In this document: in pieces, positions 19,668 to 31,076 of the stretch
Numbering within the stretch: position 1 is the stretch's first letter
Layout of the letters: each line of letters opens with the position of its first letter
NCBI GenBank assembly: GCA_017410065.1
Contig: JAFQRL010000024.1
Span: 20,539-84,538, forward strand
Source: Clostridia bacterium
Lineage (GTDB): Bacteria > Bacillota > Clostridia > Oscillospirales > CAG-272
Length of the DNA: 64,000 bases
Direction of reading: 5' to 3'
Notes under the pieces: generated by a model
What the model saw: the letters and a program-made list of their open reading frames with translations, nothing else
Database searches by the model: none
What the model was told of the DNA's origin: nothing
Made by a program: the position numbers and the translations under genes

Positions 19668-22262
19668 TTACTGCTCTGCGTCCTCCGGGGTCTCCTCGGC
19701 AATATCCTCCGAACCCTCGGCTACATCCTCCTCGGGTGCATCCTCTCCGGACTTTTCCACGGGGGTGGGAGTGCTCTCAATCTCAGCCTCAACAGCCGCG
19801 CTCTCTGCTTCGATCTCCTCCTCGCGCTCAAGCCTTGCCACGTTATTAATATATGAGTCCTCGGAAAGACGCATTACAATAACGCCCGATGCATTTCTCG
19901 AATAGAGACTTATTCCGCTGACAGAGGTACGGATTATCGTGCCCTCGTTTGTGATAAGCATAATATCGTCGTCCTCGGCAACCGTGATGATCGCCGCAAG
20001 CTTACCCGTTTTTTCGCTTATCTTATGGCAGATAACTCCCTTACCTCCTCTGTGCGCCATCTCGCGGAATTCCTCAAAGCTCGTTCTCTTACCCATACCG
20101 CGATCGGTTATGGTGAGAAGGGTCTTCTCGTTATCAACGAGACATACGCCCACAACGGTGTCTCCCTCTGCGAGAGTGATACCCTTAACGCCTCTTGCGC
20201 CTCGTCCCATTGAGCGGACGTTGTTTTCGTCAAATCTCACGGCGTGACCGTTACCCGTTGCAAGGATAAGGCTTTCGTTGCCGCTTGTGTGACGGACGAA
20301 GATAAGCTCGTCGCCCTCGTCAAGGCTGATGGCGATCTTTCCGTTCTTTCTCTGGTACTCAAACTCACGAAGAAGGGTCCTCTTGATAATACCGAGCTTC
20401 GTTACCATCGTGAGATATTCGCCGTCTGCAAACTCGGTGATAGGAATTATAGCCGTTACGAACTCGTCCTCCATAAGATTTATGATATTAACGAGGTTCG
20501 TGCCCTTTGCGGTCTTGCCCGCCTCGGGTATCCTGTACGCCTTCTTTGCGTAAACTCTGCCCTTGTTTGTGAAGAACATCAGGTATGCGTGGCTATTGGA
20601 AACGATAACGTCCTCAACGAAGTCATCCTCCTTGGTCTTCATACCTATAACGCCCTTGCCGCCTCTGTTCTGGGCTGTGTAGACGTCTGCTCTCTGACGC
20701 TTGATGTAGCCCGTGTGGCTGACGGTGATAACGCAGGTGTGACGCTCGATAAGGTCCTCAAGGTCTATCTCCTCTGTCGCCTCAACAAGCTCTGATCTGC
20801 GCTCGTCTCCGTATCTTCTCTTAATGTCCTCAAGCTCGGATTTAAGAATACCGAGAAGCTTCTGCTCGTCGTTAAGAATAGATTCAAGCTCCGCGATTAT
20901 CTCGGTGAGCTTCGCTATTCTGTCCTCGACCTTCTGCCTCTCAAGTCCCGAAAGCTTACCGAGAGTCATCTCAACTATCGCCTGCGCCTGTGCCTCCGAA
21001 AGACCGAATCTATCGGAAAGGGCCTCCTTCGCCGCGGGAATAGACTCGCTTGCCTTGATTATGGCAATTACCTCGTCGATATGCTCGGTGGCTATGCGGT
21101 AGCCCTCAAGAATATGTATCTCGCGCTGTGCCTTTTCAAGATCAAAGCGTGTTCTTCTCTCGATGACCTCCTTCTGGAAGCCGATATACTTATCAAGTAT
21201 CTCTGGTAGATTAAGAGTTTTAGGCTCACCGCCGTCAATAACAAGCATATTGATGGAGCAGGTATCCTGAAGCTGGGTGAACTTATAAAGCTGATTAAGA
21301 ATGACCTCGGCGTTTGCATCGCGGCGATATTCAACCACGATCCTCATACCGCCTCTGCCCGATTCGTCGCGCAGTGCCGTGAGACCCTCGATCTTCTTAT
21401 CTCTGTGAAGTGCCGCAATGCTCTCAACAAGCATTGCCTTGTTTACCATATAAGGTATTTCCGTGAATACTATGCGGCGGTTTTCCTCGTCTATCTCTGC
21501 TCTTGCGCGGATATAGACTCTGCCGCGTCCCGTTTCGTAGGCATCCTTTATTCCGCGGGAGCCGTATATGATCGCCGCGGTGGGGAAGTCGGGTCCCTTG
21601 ATGAACTCCATAAGATCATCAACGGTACATTCGGGATTATCTATTCTGTAATTAATTCCGTCTATTACCTCGGTGAGGTTGTGGGGCGGAATGTTGGTCG
21701 CCATACCGACGGCAATTCCTACCGAGCCGTTTACAAGCAGGTTAGGAAGTCGGGAGGGAAGGACCGTAGGCTCGTTTCTCGTGTTATCGAAGTTTCTCGT
21801 CATAGGAACGACGTTCTTTTCGATATCGCTCATCATATAATCTGCGATTCGAGCCATTCTCGCCTCGGTGTAACGGTATGCAGCCGCGCCGTCACCGTCC
21901 ACGTTACCGAAGTTTCCGTGACCCTCGATAAGAGGATATCTTAAGGAGAAGTCCTGCGCCATTCTGACCATCGTGCCGTACACCGCACTGTCTCCGTGAG
22001 GGTGATATCTACCAAGCACGTTACCGACGGTGGTTGCCGATTTCCTGAAGGGCTTTTCGTGGGTAAGGTTGTCCTCATACATCGCATAGAGTATTCTTCT
22101 CTGACCGGGCTTCATTCCGTCGCGTACGTCGGGAAGCGCTCGGGAGGTGATAACGCTCATTGAATACTCAATAAAGGACTGCCTTACCTCCTTTTCCATA
22201 TTTCTCTCTTCTATTTTTTGGAGAGGGAAGGCTATATCGTTTGTGGTGTAATTATGCTCCAT
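19668..22262 (-). CDS. gyrA: DNA gyrase subunit A
   Basis: Type II topoisomerase subunit that cleaves DNA, 864 residues. The active-site Tyr is about residue 131 in AAYRYTEAR. The C-terminal domain has the gyrase-specific box QNRGGKG, which argues for GyrA over ParC. The quinolone-determining region reads [13 protein letters not shown]: the serine (S92) is wild-type, but the position of E. coli Asp87 is Gly (G96). The last about 55 residues form an acidic tail. It follows gyrB by 12 bases, the last major gene of the dnaA-dnaN-recF-remB-gyrB-gyrA cluster. Confidence 0.98.
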   Translation of the reverse strand: MEHNYTTNDIAFPLQKIEERNMEKEVRQSFIEYSMSVITSRALPDVRDGMKPGQRRILYAMYEDNLTHEKPFRKSATTVGNVLGRYHPHGDSAVYGTMVRMAQDFSLRYPLIEGHGNFGNVDGDGAAAYRYTEARMARIADYMMSDIEKNVVPMTRNFDNTRNEPTVLPSRLPNLLVNGSVGIAVGMATNIPPHNLTEVIDGINYRIDNPECTVDDLMEFIKGPDFPTAAIIYGSRGIKDAYETGRGRVYIRARAEIDEENRRIVFTEIPYMVNKAMLVESIAALHRDKKIEGLTALRDESGRGGMRIVVEYRRDANAEVILNQLYKFTQLQDTCSINMLVIDGGEPKTLNLPEILDKYIGFQKEVIERRTRFDLEKAQREIHILEGYRIATEHIDEVIAIIKASESIPAAKEALSDRFGLSEAQAQAIVEMTLGKLSGLERQKVEDRIAKLTEIIAELESILNDEQKLLGILKSELEDIKRRYGDERRSELVEATEEIDLEDLIERHTCVITVSHTGYIKRQRADVYTAQNRGGKGVIGMKTKEDDFVEDVIVSNSHAYLMFFTNKGRVYAKKAYRIPEAGKTAKGTNLVNIINLMEDEFVTAIIPITEFADGEYLTMVTKLGIIKRTLLREFEYQRKNGKIAISLDEGDELIFVRHTSGNESLILATGNGHAVRFDENNVRSMGRGARGVKGITLAEGDTVVGVCLVDNEKTLLTITDRGMGKRTSFEEFREMAHRGGKGVICHKISEKTGKLAAIITVAEDDDIMLITNEGTIIRTSVSGISLYSRNASGVIVMRLSEDSYINNVARLEREEEIEAESAAVEAEIESTPTPVEKSGEDAPEEDVAEGSEDIAEETPEDAEQ

Positions 22263-22274
22263 ATTCCCCTCCTA

Positions 22275-24233
<1,959 letters not shown>

Positions 24234-24258
24234 TTATTTTTTATTTCAATTTTTTATT

Positions 24259-24525
24259 TTAATTGACCTCGCCGTCCTCGCCGAGAAGCCTTACCCGAAG
24301 ACCGCTCGTTGAGATGCGCGAAAGCCTTATCATATATCCGTCCTCTTCCTCGGTGAGAAGAAAGGAGCGGGGAAGGTCAAGATCCTCGTAAACGAGCCGA
24401 CCCTCCTTTTCCATAGCACCTATGAAATCCTTGCCCGCCTTCGTCACAGTCGCGGTGTCAAGATCAAAAATGCCTATTATTTTGTCCTTGCGAACACTTT
24501 TTCCGTTTCCAACGTGTAAATACAT
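24259..24525 (-). CDS. remB: RemB-like extracellular matrix regulator (DUF370, YaaB family)
   Basis: 88-residue protein starting MYLHVGNGKSVRKDKIIGIFDLD, the typical opening of the DUF370/RemB family. In Bacillus subtilis yaaB (remB) also sits between recF and gyrB and is linked to matrix gene expression; synteny here is the same. The C-terminal half is less conserved. Whether it has the Bacillus role is inference. Confidence 0.88.
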   Translation of the reverse strand: MYLHVGNGKSVRKDKIIGIFDLDTATVTKAGKDFIGAMEKEGRLVYEDLDLPRSFLLTEEEDGYMIRLSRISTSGLRVRLLGEDGEVN

Positions 24526-24690
24526 ATAGTTTTCTCCCGCTTTTCGAAGGGTGTGTCGCTTTTCGAGAAAAGCTCCGCAAAAGCTTTTGGATATGGGGTG
24601 TGTGTTTGGTTTGCGTATATAAGCTAGGGGGCTTATATGTCAGGGGAGCTTTGCGGAAGGCAAAGAGCTTTTCGGGAGTAGGGAAGACCG
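24526..24690. repeat. Palindrome-rich spacer between recF and remB
   Basis: Contains ATATAAGC-TAGGGG-GCTTATAT, a perfect 8-bp hairpin at about 24617-24640, and longer imperfect inverted segments built on GAAAAGCTC..GCAAAGCTC. A short reading frame across it on the minus strand is low complexity and not believed. It may be an intergenic repeat or an mRNA processing structure. Confidence 0.5.
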
Positions 24691-25791
24691 TCACTCCTGC
24701 GAATATGCTCCGTCTGCGACCTCAATAATATTTGCGCCGTATTGCCTGTATTCCTCCGACTCGCAGGAGGTGATTATGATCTGCCTTTCGCCAAGGCCCG
24801 AAAGCACGTAGCGACGGCGGCGGTCGTCGAGCTCGGAGAGCACGTCGTCAAAGAGATAAACGGGATAATCGCCTGTGAGCGAGTGGATGACCTCGCCCTC
24901 CGCAAGCTTTAAGGCAAGCACGCAGGAGCGTTGCTGACCCTGGGATGCAAAGAGCCTTGAATCCTTGCCGTTCACGCCGAGCTTGATATCGTCTCTGTGA
25001 GGTCCGAAAAGGCTCACGCCTGCGGCGCGCTCACGGTCAAGAGACGAGGTGAATACCTTTATATATTCATCGCGCACCTGCTCGCGCGTGTAATTTCCCT
25101 CGGGAATATCGGGAAAATATTCGATAGTGAGGCTCTCCTCGCCCTCGGATATCTCCTTCATTATCCTCTGTGCAAAAGGCGATATGCTCCTTATATATTC
25201 CTCTCTCATAAGATAGATATATGAAGCGTATTCAGCCATAGAGTGAGACCAGGAAATAAGCTCGTCCTCGGAGAACCAAAGCCCCTTTGCCGCCGCCCGA
25301 AGCAGGCAGTTTCGGTTTTCAAGAGCCTTTTTATAGTCTGAATAATATTTAATATAGGAAGGATAGCATTGAGATATGGCAACGTTTATAAAGCCGCGCC
25401 TCTCCTCGGGGCCGCCCTTCACGATCTCAAGATTATCGGGATAAAAGAGCACCGAGCGGAATGAGCCTATCATCTCCGAGGGGCCCTTCAGCTTATAGCC
25501 GTTTTTCTTCCTTAACCTCTCGCGCCCCAGCATTGAATATTCAAGCGAATTATCTCCGCTGCCGTCCTCGTATTCAATGGAAAGCCTGAAGCCCTCCTCG
25601 CCGAAGCGGATAAGCTCCCTATCCTCCCTTGCTCTGAAGGACCTGCCTCGGGAGAAAATATATATTCCCTCAAGGGCGTTGGTCTTTCCTTGAGCATTTT
25701 TGCCGTGAAGAAGATTTAATCCCTTCTCAAAGGCTATCTCGCACCTTCCGATATTTCGGAAATTCACGGCGGAGAATTTTTTTATGATCAT
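24691..25791 (-). CDS. recF: RecF, recombination and replication repair ATPase
   Basis: SMC-like ATPase that loads RecA at gaps, 366 residues. Walker A region LLHGKNAQGKTNALEGIY (about 28-45), ABC signature FASQGQQRS (about 290), Walker B VYLFDDVLSELDDRRR (about 316-331). The Walker A has KNAQGKT where GxNGxGKT is more common, which is within family variation. Its ATG overlaps the dnaN stop (ATGA), showing translational coupling. Length is normal. Confidence 0.96.
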   Translation of the reverse strand: MIIKKFSAVNFRNIGRCEIAFEKGLNLLHGKNAQGKTNALEGIYIFSRGRSFRAREDRELIRFGEEGFRLSIEYEDGSGDNSLEYSMLGRERLRKKNGYKLKGPSEMIGSFRSVLFYPDNLEIVKGGPEERRGFINVAISQCYPSYIKYYSDYKKALENRNCLLRAAAKGLWFSEDELISWSHSMAEYASYIYLMREEYIRSISPFAQRIMKEISEGEESLTIEYFPDIPEGNYTREQVRDEYIKVFTSSLDRERAAGVSLFGPHRDDIKLGVNGKDSRLFASQGQQRSCVLALKLAEGEVIHSLTGDYPVYLFDDVLSELDDRRRRYVLSGLGERQIIITSCESEEYRQYGANIIEVADGAYSQE

Positions 25792-26942
25792 TTCTGCTCG
25801 TTCATTCTGACGGGAAGGATCATATAGAAGTAGGAGAAGAGCTCGTCCTCCTCGGTGGGCTCAATGGTGATAGCCTGTGTGGGGCCCTTCATAGTGATCC
25901 TGATGTTCTCGCCCTCGGCAACCGATGCGGAGTTGATAAGATATCTGCCGTTAAAGCCGATCTCGATCTCGCCGCCCTCGTGAACACAGTCCATCTCGTC
26001 AAGAACGTTACCGTTCACGGAGGAGGAGGTGAGGATAAGAGACTGATCCTCGGTGGTGAGCTTAACGTAGCTCTTTCCGCCCTTGATCTTCTCCTCGGCG
26101 ATGATATTTGCTCTTTCAAGTCCGTCAAGGAATCTTTCTCTGTTAACCGTGAGAATAATATCGTTGCCCTTGGGTATAATTCTTTCGTAATCTATGTATT
26201 CGCTGTCGATAGTTCTTGTGAAGAACACCGCGTCCTCCTTCTTAACGATAGCGTGCTTTCTCGAAAGATAGAATCTCACCGACTGGTCGTCCCCGTCCGC
26301 AAGATACTTCGAAAGCTCGCCGAGGGCGTGACCCGGGATAATAAAGGAATAATTCAAGCCGCCGTCTGTGGCAATGGATCTTACCTCGCACTTCATAGAG
26401 CAGCGGGAGAGAGTGTAGCTATCGCAGGACACAACCTCAATTCCCGAAGGGGAGATCTTGAAGAAAGCGCCGCAAAGCATAGGGCGGTTATCTATCTCGG
26501 CAACCGAATGGGAGACCTTGCCTATCATACGGCGAAGGGTCTCGGAGGACATCTCGAAGCCTCTGTCGCTTGAAAGCTCGGGAAGGTTGGGGAAGTCCTC
26601 GCCGTGCATCGCAAACATAGAGAAGGATGCTCTGCCGCAGGAGATGGTGCAGTTAAGCTTATCGTTTACGTCGATGGTGATCTCGTCCTCGGGAAGCACG
26701 CGCACCGTCTGATAAAATCTCTGCGCGTTAAGAATGAACTTGCCCTCGCGCTCAATGGAGGTGGGGGTGAAAAGAGTTCTGTTTCCCTTGTTCATATCGT
26801 AGGTGGAAAGACGGACCTTGCCATCCTCCATCGTCTCGATAAGCACTCCCTCAATAGAGGTGATCGTGTTTTTATTGGATACCGTTCCCATAGCGGGGGT
26901 AAGCTTCGCCATAAGATCGGATTTAAGTACGGTGAATTTCAT
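25788..26942 (-). CDS. dnaN: DNA polymerase III beta sliding clamp
   Basis: 384 residues from the ATG at 26942, which has GAAAGGAAAAGGAT before it; a longer frame from 26993 has no site. It opens MKFTVLKSDLMAKLTPAMGTVSNK in the usual manner and has the three-domain clamp length. The C-terminus contains the motif YFYMILPVRM. It overlaps recF by four bases. Separated from dnaA by a 323-bp gap with possible DnaA-box-like motifs. Confidence 0.97.
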   Translation of the reverse strand: MKFTVLKSDLMAKLTPAMGTVSNKNTITSIEGVLIETMEDGKVRLSTYDMNKGNRTLFTPTSIEREGKFILNAQRFYQTVRVLPEDEITIDVNDKLNCTISCGRASFSMFAMHGEDFPNLPELSSDRGFEMSSETLRRMIGKVSHSVAEIDNRPMLCGAFFKISPSGIEVVSCDSYTLSRCSMKCEVRSIATDGGLNYSFIIPGHALGELSKYLADGDDQSVRFYLSRKHAIVKKEDAVFFTRTIDSEYIDYERIIPKGNDIILTVNRERFLDGLERANIIAEEKIKGGKSYVKLTTEDQSLILTSSSVNGNVLDEMDCVHEGGEIEIGFNGRYLINSASVAEGENIRITMKGPTQAITIEPTEEDELFSYFYMILPVRMNEQK

Positions 26943-27265
26943 ATCCTTTTCCTTTCTATTCGGGAATATCGAAAGAGACGGGCTCTCTCGCATATTCCGT
27001 TCCTTGTTTTCTCTCTGCTCCCAGAGGGAGCTTTAAAAGAAAATATAATATTATTGGTTGGAGTAGTAGTAATAGGGGCTGTTGAAAATGTTGAAAAGCT
27101 TGAAAAGCCAGATAGCGTCTGCGATTTTCGGAGAAAGATCTCAACAATCGATTATTGAAAAGCGTATTTATTTTCATTAGAGAAACGTAAACAGCTTTTC
27201 ACAAGCTTTTTAAACGGGTTTTCCTAGGGAAGTTTTCAAATTACCAACAGGCAAATGTTGAAAAC
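26943..27265. other. dnaA-dnaN gap with TTTTCAACA motifs
   Basis: No gene. TGTTGAAAA occurs at 27080-27088, immediately again at 27089-27097, and at 27256-27264; close variants GTTTTCAAA and CTTGAAAAG are interspersed. The conventional TTATCCACA is absent. This is a classic place for an origin element, and the same 9-base motif recurs in the parA-parB gap. Confidence 0.5.
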
Positions 27266-28804
27266 TTAAACTCCCTTGATCTCCTTTATGAGAAGATCCA
27301 GCTCGTTTCCGTAATTTTTAATGGTGCGGATATTAAGAAGCACCTTTTCCTCGGAGGCGTGGGCTGTGGAGTGGTCTCTGTTCACCGCCATACCCGTTTC
27401 CTTAAGCGAAAGAGGAGTAAGCTTCCTTATTACGTATATGGCAATATGCCTTGCGTTTGCGATATTGTCCGTCTTTTTCTTGGATTTGATATCATCAACG
27501 GTAACGCCGTATTTCTTCGCCACCGCCGAAAGTATTCTGTCTACCATAACGCTTGTAGGTATATTACCCGGATCAACTATGGATATTGATTTATCTATAT
27601 CCTCCTTCGTTATATCCGTGCCCGTGAAGGAGGTGTAGAAATAAAGCTTTTTGAGCACGCCCTCTATCTGGCGGATATTGCTGTTGAGCCTGTCTGCCAT
27701 ATAATCGACAAGAGGGGGTGCTATCTTTATGCCCATAACGTCTGCCTTCTTGCGGATGATCGCCGCGCGAAGCTCAAAGGACGGAGGCTGAACGTCAACC
27801 ACAAGTCCTCCCTCAAATCTCGTTCTTAACCTATCCGAAAGAGGTCTTATCTCCTTTGGCGGCCTATCCGAGGTGAGGATGATCTGCTTATCGTTCTCGT
27901 AGAGCACAGAGAAGGTGTGGAAGAATTCCTCCTGGGTCGCCTCCTTGCCCGCAAGGAACTGGATATCGTCTATAAGCAGAACGTCTGCCGAGCGGTACTT
28001 CTCCTTGAAGGGAGCCGTGAAGCCCGAGGCTATCGCCTCGATAAGCTCGTTTATAAAGGTCTCGCTCTTTTTATATACTATCTTAAGGTCGGGGTGATAC
28101 TGCCTCATGTGGTTCATTATCGCATAAAGCAGGTGAGTTTTCCCGAGACCCGAGTTACCGTGAATAAAGAGGGGGTTATAAGCGCAGGGCTCCTTCGCAA
28201 CCGCAAAGCAGGCGGCTCTCGCGTATTTATTCGATTCGCCGACTATGAAGTTATCGAAGGTGTAATCGTCAAGCAGGGTGTGCTTTTCCGCGGGATGGGT
28301 GCTGAGTATCTGCTCAAGCTCCTTCTCCTTTTTGAGATCCTCCTCGTCTACCTCCTCAATAAGCTCCTTGATCTTCTTTCTGTCTATCACCTTGTACTGA
28401 TCGACCTCGGGGGTGTCCTTGCCGAAAAGCAGCTTATCGGTGATGGGAAAGACTATCTTTTCCTGAGGCTCCGTGAAGAACCTTAACGGGGGAGTGGGCT
28501 CTCTGAATTTCGGGGGAGGAAGGAGGGATTCGCCCTCGTTTGCCTTGCCTGTGTCCATAACCTGAAATTCTATTTCAACAGGGAAGCCTATCACCTCTGT
28601 GAGAGCTTTCCTGATGTCTTCTAAATATCTTTCTATCAGCACCTTTTTTCTAAGCTCGGTGAGGGTGGAGAAGACCGCCTTTTCGCCGTTGAGGCTGATG
28701 AGATTCATCTCTCCGAACCAAAGCTTGAATGAGGTCTGATTTATGGCAACCTTCGCCTTTATCTCTTCTCGCACAGCTTCTGTGATGGCTAAAAGATCAT
28801 CCAT
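27266..28804 (-). CDS. dnaA: Chromosomal replication initiator DnaA
   Basis: 512 residues: domain I (about 1-80), an acidic linker (about 85-180), the AAA+ domain with Walker A GNSGLGKT and Walker B VLLIDDIQFLAG, and the DNA-binding domain IV (about 415-512). Domain IV is unusual: SKKKTDNIANARH puts Asp446 where E. coli has the minor-groove Arg399, and the recognition helix reads NRDHSTA where most have GGRDHTT. GGGAGG precedes the ATG. A consensus promoter next to a perfect palindrome lies upstream. Confidence 0.97.
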   Translation of the reverse strand: MDDLLAITEAVREEIKAKVAINQTSFKLWFGEMNLISLNGEKAVFSTLTELRKKVLIERYLEDIRKALTEVIGFPVEIEFQVMDTGKANEGESLLPPPKFREPTPPLRFFTEPQEKIVFPITDKLLFGKDTPEVDQYKVIDRKKIKELIEEVDEEDLKKEKELEQILSTHPAEKHTLLDDYTFDNFIVGESNKYARAACFAVAKEPCAYNPLFIHGNSGLGKTHLLYAIMNHMRQYHPDLKIVYKKSETFINELIEAIASGFTAPFKEKYRSADVLLIDDIQFLAGKEATQEEFFHTFSVLYENDKQIILTSDRPPKEIRPLSDRLRTRFEGGLVVDVQPPSFELRAAIIRKKADVMGIKIAPPLVDYMADRLNSNIRQIEGVLKKLYFYTSFTGTDITKEDIDKSISIVDPGNIPTSVMVDRILSAVAKKYGVTVDDIKSKKKTDNIANARHIAIYVIRKLTPLSLKETGMAVNRDHSTAHASEEKVLLNIRTIKNYGNELDLLIKEIKGV

Positions 28805-28823
28805 TAATTATACCTCCCGATCG

Positions 28824-28843
28824 TAATACTATATATAGTATTA
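28824..28843. promoter_or_regulatory. Perfect 20-bp palindrome at the dnaA promoter
   Basis: TAATACTATATATAGTATTA directly abuts the dnaA -10 box, at about the transcription start. The inner 18 bases recur exactly at 13389-13406 upstream of parA. It looks like an operator shared by the two genes. Confidence 0.65.
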
Positions 28844-28871
28844 TTATATCATAAAGATAATAAAAAATCAA
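28843..28871 (-). promoter_or_regulatory. SigA-type promoter of dnaA
   Basis: On the minus strand TTGATT and TATAAT are separated by 17 bases, about 40 bases before the start codon. Confidence 0.8.
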
Positions 28872-28936
28872 TAGGGAAGGTAAAAAAATGTTGACATTTC
28901 CGTTATTTTATTTCTGCCTCAAATTATAATAAAGGT

Positions 28937-29308
28937 TTACATTCTTTTTGACCTCGGCTTGAAGATAAGAGCCGATAAAAGACCCATTATAAGAGCCAGC
29001 GTGACCCCTGCCGCCGCCGCGGAGAGACCGCCCGAGAGAATACCTATCGCGCCCTCGGATATAATAGTCTCCCGAACGCCTCGCCCGATAGCCGCGCCGA
29101 AGCCGATGAGGGGTATTGAAATACCCATACCGAATATGGGCAGAAGCAGGTCGTATAGCCCGACGGCGTAAACGAGCACACCCAGGGAAACGTAGAGCAC
29201 GAGTATCCTCGCGGGAGTGAGGGAGGTAAGATCTATCAGCAGCTGCGCGACGGTGCAGAGCGCACCGCCCATCAGGGCTGCAAGAATTATTTCATATATA
29301 GCTTGCAT
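28937..29308 (-). CDS. spoVAE: Stage V sporulation protein AE
   Basis: Membrane component of the SpoVA channel, which moves dipicolinic acid into the forespore and out at germination. 123 residues from the ATG at 29308 (AAGGAG just before it; an earlier start at 29347 overlaps spoVAD). Several hydrophobic segments and the family stretch GRGVRETIISEGAIGILSGG are visible. Third gene of spoVAC-spoVAD-spoVAE, ending 132 bases before dnaA on the same strand. Confidence 0.93.
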   Translation of the reverse strand: MQAIYEIILAALMGGALCTVAQLLIDLTSLTPARILVLYVSLGVLVYAVGLYDLLLPIFGMGISIPLIGFGAAIGRGVRETIISEGAIGILSGGLSAAAAGVTLALIMGLLSALIFKPRSKRM

Positions 29309-29334
29309 ATTTTTCTCCTTTTTTGGATATTTCT

Positions 29335-30336
29335 TTACTGTGAGCACTCAATTCTTATAAGCGGTGCGATGCCTGCAATATTCTGCTTTTGCAGAAGGCT
29401 TTGAGGGCTCATCAGAGCACCTGTGGATAAAAAGAGAATTCGTCTGTATTTCTTCTCCCTCATCTCGGGAATGAAATGTGCGGCAAGGGTCGCCGCGGAG
29501 GTGCCGCAGCCCGAGGCTCCCGAGTGAACGTCGGAATTCTTCATATCGTATAGCATAAGTCCGCAGTCGGTGTGAAGCCGCTCCGAGCCTGGGAGCTCCC
29601 GTGAGAGAAGCTCGCGGAGAATATCCGAGCCAACGGCACCGAGGTCGCCTGTTACGATGGCGTCAAAATCGGTGATAGACGCGCCGCTCTCCCTAAAATA
29701 GGAGATAATAGTGTCTGCCGCCGCAAAGGACATAGCTCCGCCCATATTCGAGCCGTCGGTGGTGCCGCCGTCAACTATCCTGCCCACCATAAGCTCGGTG
29801 ATCCTCGGCTCTCTTTCGTCTCTGCCGAGAATAAACGCGCCGCCTGCCGTGGAGGTCCATTGAGCCGAGGGTGCTCTCTGTCCGCCGTATTCTATTGGAG
29901 TTCTGAACTGCCTTTCCGCCGCGGAGTTATGGGAGGTGGTAACAGCCGCACCGTAGCGCATATCGGCGTGAGCTTCCATCATAGCGGAGAGCACGAGCAA
30001 GGCCTCGGTACAGGTGGAGCAAGCACCGTAGACCCCGAGAAAGGGAACACCGAAGCCCGATAGTCCGAGAGAGGTGCCAACGCATTGATTCTGAAGATCC
30101 CCCGCCACAAGCAGGGAAAGCTCGTTATGTGAAAGATTAGCCTTGGTGAGGGCGGTGTTCAGAGCCAGCTTACCCATCTCGCCCTCCGCTCGCTCGAAGG
30201 TATCCTGCCCGAAGGTGTCCGTCATATCGCAAAAATCAAAACGCTCCCCGAGAGGACCGCGCCTCTCCTCATAGCCTCCGACCGCCGCCACCGAGCAAAA
30301 TGAAACCGTTCTTTTCAGCTTAATTATTCTGTTCAT
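29335..30336 (-). CDS. spoVAD: Stage V sporulation protein AD
   Basis: Soluble SpoVA subunit with a thiolase-like fold that binds dipicolinic acid, 333 residues. Visible motifs: VAGDLQNQCVGTSLGLS (about 93-109), GVYGACSTCTEALL (about 117-130), and DVHSGASGCGTSA near the C-terminus. Lies between spoVAC and spoVAE with short gaps. Expression is probably in the forespore, as in known spore formers. Confidence 0.95.
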   Translation of the reverse strand: MNRIIKLKRTVSFCSVAAVGGYEERRGPLGERFDFCDMTDTFGQDTFERAEGEMGKLALNTALTKANLSHNELSLLVAGDLQNQCVGTSLGLSGFGVPFLGVYGACSTCTEALLVLSAMMEAHADMRYGAAVTTSHNSAAERQFRTPIEYGGQRAPSAQWTSTAGGAFILGRDEREPRITELMVGRIVDGGTTDGSNMGGAMSFAAADTIISYFRESGASITDFDAIVTGDLGAVGSDILRELLSRELPGSERLHTDCGLMLYDMKNSDVHSGASGCGTSAATLAAHFIPEMREKKYRRILFLSTGALMSPQSLLQKQNIAGIAPLIRIECSQ

Positions 30337-30425
30337 AACCTATCCTTGATAACATTATTTGAAATATAAGGCGGACGGCGCATCAGCCCGCCGCCGCCCG
30401 CCGTGCCGTCGGAAATTGCGACACC

Positions 30426-30875
30426 TTACAGCATTTGGGCAATAAGCCGCGCGGCGAAAAATATAATTCCGTAGACCACCCCCGAGGCTACCCCGAAAAG
30501 TATAACCGGACCTGCCACGGTGAAAATTTTAGAGCCCACACCCAGCACCGTCCCCTCGCTCTCCGAGTCCATAGCCTCCGAGGTAACGGCGTTTGAAAAG
30601 CCCGTGACGGGAACGAGAGTTCCCGCTCCCGCGTGGCGTGCTATCCTGTCGAAAACGCCGAAGCCCGTGAGGGCAGAGCCGATGAAAATAAAGATGAGAG
30701 TAACCAGGGTCGCCGAGGCTCGCGCGTCCCCGATATAGCTCTGCAAAAGACGGAATATTATCTGCCCCGAGCCGCAGATAATACTGCCGAAAATGAATGA
30801 CATTACAGCGTTTTTTAATACACGGGTATGGGGTGAATGCTTTTTTATCAGCCTTTTTTTCTCATTTGCTTCCAT
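30426..30875 (-). CDS. spoVAC: Stage V sporulation protein AC
   Basis: Membrane subunit of the SpoVA dipicolinate channel (mechanosensitive in Bacillus), 149 residues from the ATG at 30875 with GGAG upstream; a TTG four codons earlier is less likely. It has about four membrane segments and the family motif PVTGFSNAVTSEAMDSESEG. First gene of the spoVA group. Its presence is the main evidence that the organism forms endospores. Confidence 0.94.
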   Translation of the reverse strand: MEANEKKRLIKKHSPHTRVLKNAVMSFIFGSIICGSGQIIFRLLQSYIGDARASATLVTLIFIFIGSALTGFGVFDRIARHAGAGTLVPVTGFSNAVTSEAMDSESEGTVLGVGSKIFTVAGPVILFGVASGVVYGIIFFAARLIAQML

Positions 30876-30910
30876 ATTTTTCTCCAAATTCCGAATTGTT
30901 TATCAGCTTT

Positions 30911-30940
30911 ACTATTCGATGATTTTAAGGGAAATATTCA
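30911..30940 (-). promoter_or_regulatory. Possible forespore sigma (SigG-type) promoter of spoVA
   Basis: Minus-strand TGAATA, 16 bases, CGAATAGT, about 36 bases before spoVAC. The -35 fits the SigF/SigG pattern; the -10 is only a partial match. Confidence 0.3.
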
Positions 30941-31076
30941 GGGAGTGAGAAAAAAGCCGCAAAAAAATCCGAAAGTCCTCTTGATTATGACCGAAATATA
31001 TGATAGAATATATCATAGTAAGAAAGCATCGGGCAAGCTTATTTTGATGGCTTGACTCTCGGGAAAAGGAGGAGTT

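Noticed and set aside
24464..24694. 76-codon minus-strand ORF between recF and remB
   Set aside because: Overlaps remB in another frame and consists of palindromic spacer sequence; no ribosome site.
29422..29430. TGTGGATAA, a perfect standard DnaA box
   Set aside because: It is a single copy inside spoVAD (another lies inside the gene at 60168); neither is clustered or intergenic.
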